From contig JAJJLU010003504.1 in assembly GCA_023807065.1 (NCBI GenBank), forward strand, positions 1 through 64,000: a stretch of DNA of 64,000 nt, given 5' to 3'. This document shows positions 17,501-26,628 of this stretch, in pieces. How positions within the stretch are numbered: the stretch's first letter is position 1; every line of letters starts with the position of its first letter. A program made the position numbers and the translations under genes. This DNA is from Isotricha intestinalis (Eukaryota > Ciliophora > Litostomatea > Vestibuliferida > Isotrichidae). A model generated the notes under the pieces. The model searched no databases, was not told where the DNA came from, and worked only from the letters and a program-made list of their open reading frames with translations.

Positions 17501-19990
17501 GGTTTATTCCATAGTAATAATGCTTTAAATTTAAATATAACTCAAACGAAAATAGAGCATAAAATTTTAAGTAATGAAGAAAAAGAATTTAATTTAAAAA
17601 TTAAAAAATATAAAGAATTATTTGAAACAGGAAGATTTAATGAATTACAAGATTTAATAGAAATATGTAATCTACAAATAGAAAAAAATGAATATAAATT
17701 TAATTTCACATTTGATAAATATAAAATTGGAAATAAAACAGAATCATATATAATAAGATGTATAGATAATAAAAATGATTATTCAAATTCTGTGTGTGAA
17801 TCATTTGAAAGTTTAGATTTAAAAATGGTGAAATATAAAAAGCAAAAAATATCTTCAATAAAACCTTTGTTTGAAATAATTGAAGAAGAAAAGAAAAATA
17901 TATTAAATCAAATAAATGATTTTTTCAAATTATCAATTAATAATACGAATTTTCAAAATTTATTAGATTTAAATAGAGAAGATATTAATAAAATGAGTAT
18001 GGTACATGGACAAAAAAAAGAAGAAATAATGGATGATGAAAATGCTTCTCAAACATCTCAAATTGGATTTAATTCTGATTTAGTTAAAAAACATAAAATT
18101 GAAGAATTTAGAGCAAATCTTTTAACAAATGTTTCAAATTTATTTCAATTTAAATATATTAGAATTTTAATAATTTTTCTATTGTTTTTTTCTTTCTTTT
18201 ATGGTTTAATTTATTTAATTATTTTTATCCAAATTTATCATGATTTAAAAGAAAATAGTAAATTAAATGCTGAATTATTTCAAACTGCAATATGGATTTC
18301 TCATTTATTAGGAAGTTTAGTTTCAATAAGAGCTTTATTTGATAATAACATTAATAATATTTATGAATTTAATTATTTTGTTGAAAATAAAGAAATCTAT
18401 TATTCTTTACTAAAAAAATTAAGTTATAAATGGTATATTAATATTACTGTAAGATTTGGAGATTTAGAATTTAAAATAGGAAAATATTTAAATAGAGAAG
18501 ATCATATGAAATATTTTTGGGATAATGAAGAAATTTCATATTTAAATCCATATATACAATTTGATCATGAATCTTTTCCTTTTGCTTTATCTCAAATGTT
18601 AAGTAATGTAAATTCTCTTTTATTAGATAAAAAATTCGATTTGTTTTCTAATGAAATTATTGACCCAAATGTTATAGATTATTTACAACATATGACTTAT
18701 TTAAGTGTTGAAAATTCATTAGACAATATAATTCCTAATTTATTTAATAAAATATCAATAATTCCGAATTTAATTAAAGATTATAATATTTCTTCAAAAA
18801 AAATTTTAAAAAAAATATCAATAATTTATGGTTGTTTATGTATTATTTTTTGTTTAATATATTCTATTTTATTACATAAAATAAATGACATTTTGAATGA
18901 AGGATTAGAAAAAATAACTAAAATAAAAATAGATAAAATTGAAGAGACAATAAAAAAAATAAAATATTTTCATTTATATTTAAAAAAATTTATTGAAGAA
19001 GGTTCTGTTAAAAATAATAAAAATGATAATATTGAAAAAACAAATATCACAATAGCAACTTCTAGAATTCCAAATAATATATTAAAAAATGATAATAATA
19101 TTTCTTCTTTAAATAATTTTAGTTTAGATTCAAATAATTTTATTCCTTTAAAAATATTATCTTTTTCATATTTACAAATTTTATTCTTTTTTCTAATGAT
19201 AATTATTTTTTTAATTACAATTTATTTAATTACAGATTCAATGATAATTTCAACAAATAAATTTATTGATTTTCAAAATTATATATTTGGTAAAATTTTA
19301 ATATCAAGTATTTCAATATTAAAATTAAAATGTAATTTAATATTATGTGAAATAAAAAAAGAATTAGATTACTCTAAAATAATCGAGGAGAAAGATATTC
19401 AAAAAATAATTAAAGGAATAAATTATTTTGATGATTTAAAAACTTTTTATCATAAAAATTATTTATTAAATGCATGTAAAACTGCATATAAAATTAATGA
19501 ACCAGAATATGAAGAATGTTTACAAGATAATATAATTCAAAGTGCAAATAATACAGATTCTTTATTTAAAATAATTGATGTTTTAGTTGATGATTTAAAT
19601 AAAGAAAAAGAAATTAATATTAATAATAATAATTATATTTTAAATAATGGAAAAATTGTTCCTTTTAAAAGTATTTATTTATTTGGAGATGAAAAATTTA
19701 AAAATTTAGAAAATATTTTTTATAAATTCATTACTCCTGTTTCTGATAATCTTGCTGATAATTGTGGTATGAGTTTATATAATTATTTAAAAACTAAAAA
19801 AAGAAAATTATTTTTCATAATGTTTATTTTTTATTTTATGATTTTTTTATTTTGCCTTTATATTGCTTTATTTTTTATTGATAAACTTATTCGTTTATTT
19901 ACTATAAGCAGATGTATTTTCAAAATTATTCCAACTAATGTAATAAGTAACACAGAAGAATTAGAAAGTTGGATTGAAAATAAACATTAA
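14567..19990 (+). CDS. Giant polytopic membrane protein with PAS domain (TmcB-like)
   Basis: A 1807-residue protein with the layout of the TmcB/PAS family expanded in ciliates and some other protists. Residues ~25-320 hold about 7-8 hydrophobic helices. The block AILTGIIYMHHIECPNHECI matches the family's Cys/His motif after the first membrane region. A helical/TPR-like segment follows (residues ~400-540). A PAS fold lies at ~608-700 (ILFNKDTGIIIANGDKG, KYKSDELKGSNISILLP). A long Asn/Glu-rich loop spans ~800-1180, and four more membrane helices lie near 1198-1223, 1417-1436, 1533-1560 and 1748-1780. No cyclase or kinase domain is attached. It probably senses a signal at a membrane; the ligand and output are unknown. 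It is the largest gene here and ends in TAA. Confidence 0.8.
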   Translation: MSKEFNLFQKENLSFKEKFNILLDLLLSNQNTSRFGNIIFLGISYIQIISGFFSHEIGVFNKNKSKTDKVLYDINKILRFKDLLLNKYSVFKICIIIIFTFLILFTFYFLLVCSKIKKNSFYSFNELLINYFIKSYIYIAFNIILDLVFSNFCFGKDKLNPNFINVSCNYKDNIIISIICVLLFLLSVFLNIFIQFFYCDSFFIYSSFYSRMNCNYEIYSILNSIFFSFLLIQSKYLSKEIFLIYNIFASMFFFNFFFKHYFYYDQITNSLVGSFHTLYLWTSIFTLSFKYLNFNEKGIIYLILSPIIILIYINIKTKLEKKIFLDTPYFKITNKNYFLFYIKNIIDKINNISENPDNKAILTGIIYMHHIECPNHECISKYDKKVYLPKTNEWSNNNKPDIDDKVYLVNFIIKLMKYLISQNYYCPDMIMNLSLYYIENIGNYCQALFYYTKVKEMKLTYQEKSSFERLKLKISKTLIENLKEPNEQCDSVEDLDVTLYFKYEYLRQYFIDEINKDVHLSLDFWIMFYNSKKNQNYTIDFNNIFLLSNKIRKTKKKIENLWENLILTYNGVNDLFDLYNEYIEQINDDDLTKRDLDNLRKKNENFPEPISNNYYSILFNKDTGIIIANGDKGKEGIIEKTNLEIEKIFKYKSDELKGSNISILLPKNYSKLHDSFIERYYEIGEKKIIDKEKIRSIGKDKDNAIIMLNMFLKLFPMLNQNVFFIAILTKEKIDDIIYIDNKFIIQGMSMKLMKILNIENKLLFQDNEIPFYVICKKFVNFYKIFLQGKKHNMKEEKEKKYPSFLESSFSNEILEEAVIKTNNQTKQKKSEIHENIEINENIELEYEICLPQFLLEFLGMSKKKENNEEFEKVSNPKKNESDDLSSDVCEDDENDSLMDQEYKMNELILFSQRKNNENICYKNININDTPKNQNYNDKNNQNNNLNDDRNKKNNSRITPNDYTPKETRYNLTISKISEGLFHSNNALNLNITQTKIEHKILSNEEKEFNLKIKKYKELFETGRFNELQDLIEICNLQIEKNEYKFNFTFDKYKIGNKTESYIIRCIDNKNDYSNSVCESFESLDLKMVKYKKQKISSIKPLFEIIEEEKKNILNQINDFFKLSINNTNFQNLLDLNREDINKMSMVHGQKKEEIMDDENASQTSQIGFNSDLVKKHKIEEFRANLLTNVSNLFQFKYIRILIIFLLFFSFFYGLIYLIIFIQIYHDLKENSKLNAELFQTAIWISHLLGSLVSIRALFDNNINNIYEFNYFVENKEIYYSLLKKLSYKWYINITVRFGDLEFKIGKYLNREDHMKYFWDNEEISYLNPYIQFDHESFPFALSQMLSNVNSLLLDKKFDLFSNEIIDPNVIDYLQHMTYLSVENSLDNIIPNLFNKISIIPNLIKDYNISSKKILKKISIIYGCLCIIFCLIYSILLHKINDILNEGLEKITKIKIDKIEETIKKIKYFHLYLKKFIEEGSVKNNKNDNIEKTNITIATSRIPNNILKNDNNISSLNNFSLDSNNFIPLKILSFSYLQILFFFLMIIIFLITIYLITDSMIISTNKFIDFQNYIFGKILISSISILKLKCNLILCEIKKELDYSKIIEEKDIQKIIKGINYFDDLKTFYHKNYLLNACKTAYKINEPEYEECLQDNIIQSANNTDSLFKIIDVLVDDLNKEKEININNNNYILNNGKIVPFKSIYLFGDEKFKNLENIFYKFITPVSDNLADNCGMSLYNYLKTKKRKLFFIMFIFYFMIFLFCLYIALFFIDKLIRLFTISRCIFKIIPTNVISNTEELESWIENKH

Positions 19991-20234
19991 TAATAATTAT
20001 TTACTTTAATAAATTTTAATTTTACATGTATAGAATCAATTTTTTTAATTTATATTTAAATAATTAAAATGAGTTATATTTATATCAAATTATATCTTTA
20101 AATTTAATTTTTTTAAAAAATTAAAAAATTTTCCAAAATATTTTTTCCCAAAAAAAGTAAAATAAAAGTATAATATATAAAATTAAACCTTTAATTAATA
20201 ATAAATTATACAAAAATTAAATTTAATATATAAA

Positions 20235-22103
20235 TTATATATTACTACTAGAACCAAAAAGGCATTTTTTAATAAGTTCTTTTTCCATTAATTGATTAAC
20301 ATTTAAATTAGATTCATCATCATTTAATCTTTCTTTAAAAATCTTAATTTGATCTTGAATAATTTCTTTTTTATGTAAATTTAAATCATCCATTCTTTTT
20401 CTAATAAATAATATTAAACTTAACACTCTTTGATGTTTTTCATCACCTTGAAAAATTTTTAATAATTCTCCTTCTTCATTTCCAAAATTTCCTTTTCCAA
20501 ATAAATTTTGTTTTAATTTATTAATTAATTCTTCATCTTTATTATCTTCTAAAGATTTATCTCCAAACATTTTTATAGTATCATCATTTCTTGTATATAA
20601 TCTAAAAAATTTTTTATTAATTCTTATTTTTTCTAATTCATAATCAGTTAAATTTTTTTTATATTTAAAAATATTATTATTATTAATTTGATTATCATAT
20701 TTTTTAGAAATAAAATCATCAACTTGTGACATTCTTCTTATATTTTCTTTTTCTTTTAATTCACTTTGTTTTTTTCTTAAAGCTTTAAGAATGATTTTTA
20801 ATTGTATTTCTTCTAAAGAAATTTTAGCAATTTGAATTAAAAAATCAATTTCTTCATGACTTAAAAATTTAGGGAAATGATGATATTCTAAATTAGTTTG
20901 TAATTCTAATAAATTTCTTACACACCAAATCATTCCTTCTCTTCTTGAATCAAATCCATTTTTTAATATTTCCATATAATATTGTCTTTGTTCTTTTAAT
21001 AATTCTTCATTTACTTGTTTGTAATATAATATTTCTTCTTCTATTCTTTTTATGTCTTTTATACATTTCTCTTTCTCTTCTTTTATTTTATTCATATTTT
21101 CTATATATGATTCTCTTTCTTTAAGTAAATTTTTACTTATTTCGTTATTTTTTTTTGATACTTTTATATTTTTTAAAAAATTATTGAAATTAGTATTTTT
21201 TTTATTTATTCTTTTCTCTCTTTTCCTTTTCTGTTGTATTTCTAATTGTTCTTCAAATTTTTCTAAAGCTGATTTTCTTTTATTAAATAACACATTAAAA
21301 GTTTTTGTTAATTTATTTTGTTGATTATATATTTCACTTAATTTAGCATTTCTTTCTTTTTTTTCACATTTTTTTTCATATATATCTTTATTAACAGAAA
21401 TTAATTCTTCATGTAATTGATTTTCATATTTTATTTTATCTTTCATAACTTTAGAAAAATATTCATTATTAATTTCTCCTGCATTCATTGCTTGAATTGT
21501 TTCATTATTAATTCCTATATTTTGTTCAATTTCTTTTTGTTGTTTTGGTAAAAATAAAGAAAAATTAAATCTTGTTTTTGTTTTAATTATATTATTTCTT
21601 AAAATACTTCCTTGATCTTTATTTCTTTTATTAAAAAATTCTTGCATAATTTTATTTGTATTTCTCCCTTTTTCCATTATTTTATTTAAATTTGATTTTG
21701 ATTTAAGAAGTGAATTTAATTGTTCTAATTTTCTTTTTTCTTTTTTTAAATTTACTTCTTTATATAAATTTGATAGTCTATTATATATTGATTCGGGATT
21801 TTCTTTTGCCATTGATATATGTTCTTTATCCCAATTTTCTAATTTTTTCATTAGTATATTATGTTCTTTTTCTATTGGAGAAGTTTTATAATTTAATTTT
21901 GGATGTGATCTTTGTTTTAATGATATTATATTTGATAGTATTATTTTTGATTTTGGAGTTTCCATAAAATTTTCTACTGATAAATCAGGTATAAAATCAC
22001 TTTTGTTTTTCTTTAATTGAAATAAATTTGGAGAAGATTTTGCTTGGGTTATTATTGATTGTTCAGTTATTGATTTAATTGAATTAGTTTTTTTTAGTCT
22101 CAT
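20235..22103 (-). CDS. Coiled-coil protein with conserved central helical motif
   Basis: A 622-residue, mostly helical, strongly charged protein. The N-terminal 150 residues are basic and low in structure. Residues ~215-380 form a Lys/Glu coiled coil. A distinctive, less charged block follows: MEILKNGFDSRREGMIWCVR, then LLELQTNLEYHHFPKFLSHEEIDFLIQIA. I have the impression of similar DTRxEGLxW-like blocks in ciliate and flagellate coiled-coil proteins, but I cannot name a family. The C-terminus is again charged helix. It is probably cytoskeletal, as inferred from composition. The gene converges on the PAS membrane protein gene and diverges from the one at 22379. Confidence 0.65.
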   Translation of the reverse strand: MRLKKTNSIKSITEQSIITQAKSSPNLFQLKKNKSDFIPDLSVENFMETPKSKIILSNIISLKQRSHPKLNYKTSPIEKEHNILMKKLENWDKEHISMAKENPESIYNRLSNLYKEVNLKKEKRKLEQLNSLLKSKSNLNKIMEKGRNTNKIMQEFFNKRNKDQGSILRNNIIKTKTRFNFSLFLPKQQKEIEQNIGINNETIQAMNAGEINNEYFSKVMKDKIKYENQLHEELISVNKDIYEKKCEKKERNAKLSEIYNQQNKLTKTFNVLFNKRKSALEKFEEQLEIQQKRKREKRINKKNTNFNNFLKNIKVSKKNNEISKNLLKERESYIENMNKIKEEKEKCIKDIKRIEEEILYYKQVNEELLKEQRQYYMEILKNGFDSRREGMIWCVRNLLELQTNLEYHHFPKFLSHEEIDFLIQIAKISLEEIQLKIILKALRKKQSELKEKENIRRMSQVDDFISKKYDNQINNNNIFKYKKNLTDYELEKIRINKKFFRLYTRNDDTIKMFGDKSLEDNKDEELINKLKQNLFGKGNFGNEEGELLKIFQGDEKHQRVLSLILFIRKRMDDLNLHKKEIIQDQIKIFKERLNDDESNLNVNQLMEKELIKKCLFGSSSNI

Positions 22104-22378
22104 TTTTATTATTATAATTAATTAATGTTAATTATTGTAAAAAAAGTTTCAATTAAATAACTATTAAATAGTATTAAATATGAAGAATTATAAAATATGA
22201 ATTTGTTATATTAGGAATTTTATTTTAATAAAATATTAAATCTTTGTTTTTATAAATAGAATATTAAATTTTTAAATTATTTATTAAATGTTTTAATTGA
22301 AATAAAATATTATTTAATAATGATAAAAAATTTAATTAAAAATCTTATTTAATAAATTTTAATAATCATTGAAAAAAA

Positions 22379-23035
22379 ATGAAGATTATAAATGAAAATG
22401 CATACATTCCATTAATAGGAAATATGATTCCTATAGGAAAAACAGAAGAAAAATTTGAAAAACCAAAAGATAAAAGTTTTTATTTTGATAACTCAAATTT
22501 ATGTCATTATTATGGTCAAACAAATATTGAAAAATGTATAATTCTTTTATTTTTTCTCATAATTTATATTTTTACCTTAATATATTATTATAGTCATTTA
22601 ATGGGAAAATTACTTTATTGTACTTTAATTACAACTTTAATTTGTGATATTATTTCATTATTAATTTATTTTTATATTTTATATAAATTACAATCAAATT
22701 ATATTTTTGATGAAATACCAGATTTTATTATAAAAGTTAATGATTATTTAATTTTATTTAATTCAATTGGAAACACTTTATTATTGGTATTTGCTTGTAT
22801 ACAATATATTTCTTTGAATATTTTATTATTATTTATTGGAAAATATATTTTAGAAATTTTCTTTCTTTTAAATTCTCAAAAAATATTCATGTTTATTCCT
22901 TGTGTTCAAGGCATTCAAGATAAAACTGAAAAATGTTTATTATATATTAAATACTCTATTTTTTGCTTTGAAATTGAAAATGAAAATGATAATGAAGAAT
23001 ATACTAAAATTGAAGATATTGAATCATTTTATTAG
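22379..23035 (+). CDS. Small polytopic membrane protein, unknown
   Basis: A 218-residue protein with four hydrophobic helices: about residues 57-77 (IILLFFLIIYIFTLIYYY), 80-103, 121-140 and 143-165. They are flanked by a soluble ~55-residue N-terminus (NAYIPLIGNMIPIGKTEEKF) and an acidic ~40-residue C-terminus (ENENDNEEYTKIEDIES). There is no cleavable signal peptide. The family is not recognised. It ends in TAG, 96 bases upstream of the Rab gene on the same strand; co-transcription is not implied. Confidence 0.65.
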   Translation: MKIINENAYIPLIGNMIPIGKTEEKFEKPKDKSFYFDNSNLCHYYGQTNIEKCIILLFFLIIYIFTLIYYYSHLMGKLLYCTLITTLICDIISLLIYFYILYKLQSNYIFDEIPDFIIKVNDYLILFNSIGNTLLLVFACIQYISLNILLLFIGKYILEIFFLLNSQKIFMFIPCVQGIQDKTEKCLLYIKYSIFCFEIENENDNEEYTKIEDIESFY

Positions 23036-23131
23036 GTTTTTAAATATTTAAAAAATCAATTTATTTTAATCAGTTTTTAAATATTTTAAATTTTTTTTTT
23101 AAAAGTTAAATTTTTAAGGTTGAATAAAAAA

Positions 23132-23833
23132 ATGACAGAAGACATTCCAAAATATAAAATAATATTTTTAGGAGATCAAGGAGTGGGTAAGTCTTCAATA
23201 TTAAATAGATTTTCTCACGATAAATTTGAGGAAGAATACCAATCAACGATAGGATTAGATTTCCATAGTAAAAATGAGACAATAAATGGAGCAAATGTTC
23301 GTTTATTATTATATGATACAGCTGGACAAGAAAAATTTAAATCATTAATTCCAATGTATATAAGAGATGCAAATATTATAATAATTGTATATGATATTAC
23401 AATAAAAGATTCTTTTACTAATACTAATCATTGGGTTAATGAAACTAAAGATTTACAAAGAGATGATGCTATTTTTGTTCTTGTTGGAAATAAAATTGAT
23501 TTAGAAGATAAAAGACAAGTTTCTCCTCAAGAAGCACAAAATTTTGCTAATGAAAAAGAATTTATTTTTTATGAACTTTCGGCTAAAACAGGAAAAGGAA
23601 TTCATGAATTATTTCATAATATTATTTTCCCTGAAATGGCTAAAAAATTCCAAATTGTTGGTGATGAAGAGGATAATTCTAAAAATAATGATAATAAAAA
23701 TAATGATGAAAATAATGATAAAGTAGTTTTAGATAATGTAGATAAAAAAAAAAAAAAGAAATGTTGTGGAGGAAAAAAAAATAATAATAAAAATAATAAT
23801 ATAGAAAATGAAGGTCCTAATGAAAATAATTAG
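23132..23833 (+). CDS. RAB6: Rab6-like small GTPase with atypical C-terminus
   Basis: 233 residues from ATG 23132. All G motifs are intact: GDQGVGKSS (G1), STIGLDF (switch I), DTAGQEKFKSLIPMYIRDA (G3/switch II, the SLIP-YIRD run being Rab6-like), GNKIDLEDKRQVS (G4) and ELSAKTGKG (G5). Rab6 acts in Golgi and endosome-to-Golgi vesicle traffic. The tail is odd. A KKKKKKCCGGKK run places two cysteines ~22 residues before the stop, followed by Asn-rich sequence, instead of ending in CC or CxC. As read, geranylgeranylation by the usual Rab pathway would not be expected. A missed splice or frame change near the end is possible but I found no convincing one. It ends in TAG. Confidence 0.85.
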   Translation: MTEDIPKYKIIFLGDQGVGKSSILNRFSHDKFEEEYQSTIGLDFHSKNETINGANVRLLLYDTAGQEKFKSLIPMYIRDANIIIIVYDITIKDSFTNTNHWVNETKDLQRDDAIFVLVGNKIDLEDKRQVSPQEAQNFANEKEFIFYELSAKTGKGIHELFHNIIFPEMAKKFQIVGDEEDNSKNNDNKNNDENNDKVVLDNVDKKKKKKCCGGKKNNNKNNNIENEGPNENN

Positions 23834-24757
23834 TTTTTTTCCTTTTATTTAAATTAATAGATTTTTTAATATATGTTTTCTATTCAAAATTTAATAAAAT
23901 TAATTAATTTTTATTGTTTTATTGGAAGAAATATAAAAAAATATTATTTATTAATAATAGAATTCAGTTGAAAGAATTTAAAAAAAATTATGTTAATATT
24001 TTACCCTATTTTTTAAAATCAATATAAAAAAAGGGATGAAATGACATAATATATTATAAAGACGACTAAAATTTAAAATTTAGAAAAAAAATTAAAGAAA
24101 TTTTTTTCTTCAAATAAGTTCTGTTTTTTGAATAAAAGAAAAAGAATTAAAATACCTTTTATTATTTGTTGAAACAATTGATTTAGAAATGTATTAATTT
24201 TAGAATTGTTTTATATAAAGAAAAAGAAAAATATAATAAAAAAAAAATAAATAAACATTATAATTTAAATATTCATAAAAAAATTCAATTGAGTCCTGAG
24301 GAAAATTTATATGATTTAAATTATAAAAAATCTTTTTATAAATAAAATAAAATATATTCAAGAGTTACATATCTTTTTTAATCTAGAAATTAATGTAAGC
24401 TTAAAAATGGTTTAAAACATTAACCTTTTATACTTTAGAAAAATTTTTTATCAGAAACTCTTTTTAATGAAATCATTGATTTATAAAAGGTTATTGAAAA
24501 AATAAATGTTACGTAAATAAATTCAATGAAATTTCTAAAGACTTAATTAAATATGCAAATATCAAAGAAGAATATAATAATTAAGATTTTGAAGAGAAAA
24601 TGAAATTATTACAAAATTCAAATGAAATTTCTTTAACTAATGAAAGTTTCTTTATAAGTGTTATGAAGATGAAAACTTTTTTAAAGTTCCCAATTAATAT
24701 ATTTCTTTTCTTCTTGATTAATATTAAAATTTTTTATTATAAATTATAAACAAAAAA
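23834..24757. other. Long gene-poor spacer with a degraded coding relic
   Basis: No intact gene longer than a few dozen codons is seen in these 924 bases. The 5' part is simple A+T-rich sequence with AAAGACGA at 24058-24065. From about 24440 the composition becomes coding-like, as described in the pseudogene entry. The 3' end carries the promoter of the PHD gene. No tRNA or conserved RNA fold is apparent. Confidence 0.5.
24440..24720 (+). pseudogene. Possible eroded gene fragment
   Basis: Coding-like stretches appear in more than one frame. One reads FLSETLFNEIIDL-stop-KVIEKINV around 24450-24510. Another reads FNEISKDLIKYANIKEEYNN-stop-DFEEKMKLLQNSNEISL from 24522 on. Both stops are TAA where CAA (Gln) would fit well, and the two frames are offset, as in a decayed gene with a nonsense change and an indel. 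No homolog is recognised and there is no intact copy in this window. It could also be chance open sequence in A+T-rich DNA. Confidence 0.35.
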
Positions 24758-25621
24758 ATGTCATTTAAAATAAAAGGTGATTGTTCTTTTATTGAAGAAT
24801 TTCTTGATTTGACAGTAAATTTACCTAGAGAAATTATTAGACTATTAAAGTTACTAAGAGAAGTAGATGAAAAATCAAATACAATTAATACATTTTTAAA
24901 AGAAAAAAGAGAAAAATTTATTTCTTCAATAAAAACAAATCAAAACAATGATGATTTATTACAACAAATAAATGAAGAATACTCAAACGCAATTTCTCTT
25001 TGTGATTATAAGAAAGAAATAATAAAAGAAGTACAATATTTATTACTTAAATTTTATATGGATAAATTAAATAATGTAATAGATCAAGGAGAAAAAGAAT
25101 GTAGAGAACAACAAAGAAATCCTTCTAATTCGATTCAAAATAATTTTAATCATTCTACATTTCCAAATTATTATAACGATAAATCAAATGATGGTGATTA
25201 TAATTCAATAACAGGAATTCAACATGGAAATAAAAAGAAAGGTTATAACGATTCAAGTTATCATAATTCATCAACAGCAAATTCAAATAAATTATTAGGT
25301 AATAAAACTAGAAGAGTAACAAAAATAAAAAATAATAAAAAAGGAAATAACAATATTAACAATGAATTATCTGAAACTGAAATAACACAAAATGGAAAAG
25401 GGAGTGAAACTTTTATAAACGAACCAATATATTGTATTTGTAAAAAACAAAGAGATGATATAAAAATGATTTGTTGTGATAATCCTAAATGCAAAATTCA
25501 ATGGTTTCATTGTGAATGTATGAATGTTTCTCCTTCTGATGAAGAAAAAGAATGGTTTTGTTCTGAAGAATGTAAAAAACAAGCTAAAGAAGATAGAAAA
25601 AAGAAAAAGAAAAATCACTGA
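24758..25621 (+). CDS. ING-family PHD-finger protein
   Basis: A 287-residue protein with the two-domain plan of inhibitor-of-growth proteins. Residues ~8-110 are the helical ING N-terminal domain (FIEEFLDLTVNLPREIIRLL, then DEKSNTINTFLKEKREKF). Residues ~115-215 are a polar linker with a basic patch (KTRRVTKIKNNKKG). Residues ~222-272 are a PHD finger: YCICKKQRDDIKMICCDNP, KCKIQWFHCECMNVSP, KEWFCSEECKKQ. The C4HC3 zinc ligands and the Trp of the aromatic cage (QWFH) are present. ING proteins read H3K4me3 and recruit histone acetyltransferase or deacetylase complexes in the nucleus. The start is chosen at the first ATG. It ends in TGA, followed immediately by non-coding DNA, evidence that TGA is a stop here. 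Confidence 0.9.
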   Translation: MSFKIKGDCSFIEEFLDLTVNLPREIIRLLKLLREVDEKSNTINTFLKEKREKFISSIKTNQNNDDLLQQINEEYSNAISLCDYKKEIIKEVQYLLLKFYMDKLNNVIDQGEKECREQQRNPSNSIQNNFNHSTFPNYYNDKSNDGDYNSITGIQHGNKKKGYNDSSYHNSSTANSNKLLGNKTRRVTKIKNNKKGNNNINNELSETEITQNGKGSETFINEPIYCICKKQRDDIKMICCDNPKCKIQWFHCECMNVSPSDEEKEWFCSEECKKQAKEDRKKKKKNH

Positions 25622-25823
25622 TTTTTTCATACTCATAATATATATTATTATTAAATTATTAAAAATAAAGTTATATTTTATTATTTTTTTATACACTAAA
25701 TAAAATTGATACTTGAAAAATAGAAAAATTTTATTCATAAATTCAAATAAATTTCCTTTTTAAAAATTATAAATATTTAAAAAAATTAAAATATTTTAAA
25801 TCAAGAAAAAACCATTTTTAATT

Positions 25824-26415
25824 TTATTCAACTTTAAATTGATTTTTAATAAGTTTAATGAAATGAGCATCATCATCAACTGCAACAGAGATTCCAGCAT
25901 AATAATCATCCCATTCTTTTTTAGTAACTTGAGCTTTAACTTCATTAGAAAAGTTTTTTAAATATAAATAGAAAATTTGATCTTCAGTTAATTCTCCACT
26001 TAAAAATCTAGGATGGTTTAACACAATTAAACACTTTTCTTAATTCAGTAGCTTCAGCATAACCAACATGATTTTTATCAAATTTACTATAAACATAATC
26101 AATAGTTGCCTGTCTTTCTGCATTTGGTTTTCCTCTTAAAGCATATAAAAATTTTTCATAATTGATTTTTTCATTTCCTGTTATATCAAAATATCTACAT
26201 AATAAAACTGCATCTTCTTTTGTTATATGAAGACCATATCCTTGTAATCCTTCAAAAAAATCTTGGACTGATAAATCTGAATGAGAGTCAAATGATGGTT
26301 TTGATTTAAATACTTTTGGTAATGTTGCTATTGTGTTTGGACCTAATTCTAAAAGTTTTTGACGCATACGAGATAAAAGTTCGAAAAGATCATTTGAATA
26401 AAAATCAAGAGACAT
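25824..26415 (-). CDS. CAPS: Calcyphosin-like EF-hand protein, one-base frame break at ~26025
   Basis: The start at 26415 gives ~132 residues, ending FDKNHVGYAEATELRKVFN in frame 1. The remaining C-terminal ~65 residues (LNHPRFLSGELTEDQIF to the terminal KNQFKVE) lie in the next frame, down to 25824. Skipping one base at 26025/26026 joins them without gap and reproduces the calcyphosin spacing VF-xxxxx-HP-xxx-SGE-TEDE. Calcyphosins are ~190-residue EF-hand Ca2+ proteins common in ciliated cells, and the joined product is ~197 residues. EF loops are visible at DITGNEKINYEK and DKNHVGYAEATE; others are degenerate. The break may be an assembly error, a real mutation, or +1 frameshifting. Both halves are conserved, so it is unlikely to be an old pseudogene. 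Confidence 0.85.
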
Positions 26416-26628
26416 ATTTTAAGTTATATTTTTTATTTATCATAATTTATATATTTATTTAATTGAATTAAAATAATACAATACTAATTTTTATTTAACA
26501 GAATACTTTTTAACAAAAAATACTTTAATATAAGATTTTTAAATTGATCTAAATTATAATCTCGTATTTATAAAATTTAAATATTATTATTTTTAAATAA
26601 CTATCATTAAGAAATTATAATTAAAAAA

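Noticed and set aside
14567..19990. Use of the TAA/TAG = Gln ciliate code
   Set aside because: Genes end properly at TAA, TAG and TGA at family-consistent lengths, and no in-frame TAA, TAG or TGA is needed inside any confident gene.
23120..23131. TTG start four codons before the Rab ATG
   Set aside because: Non-ATG starts are not expected here, and the ATG at 23132 is in a good A-rich context.
26004..26036. A short intron in calcyphosin instead of a frame break
   Set aside because: The only GT...AG candidate (27 nt) would delete the conserved HP motif and leave the wrong frame.
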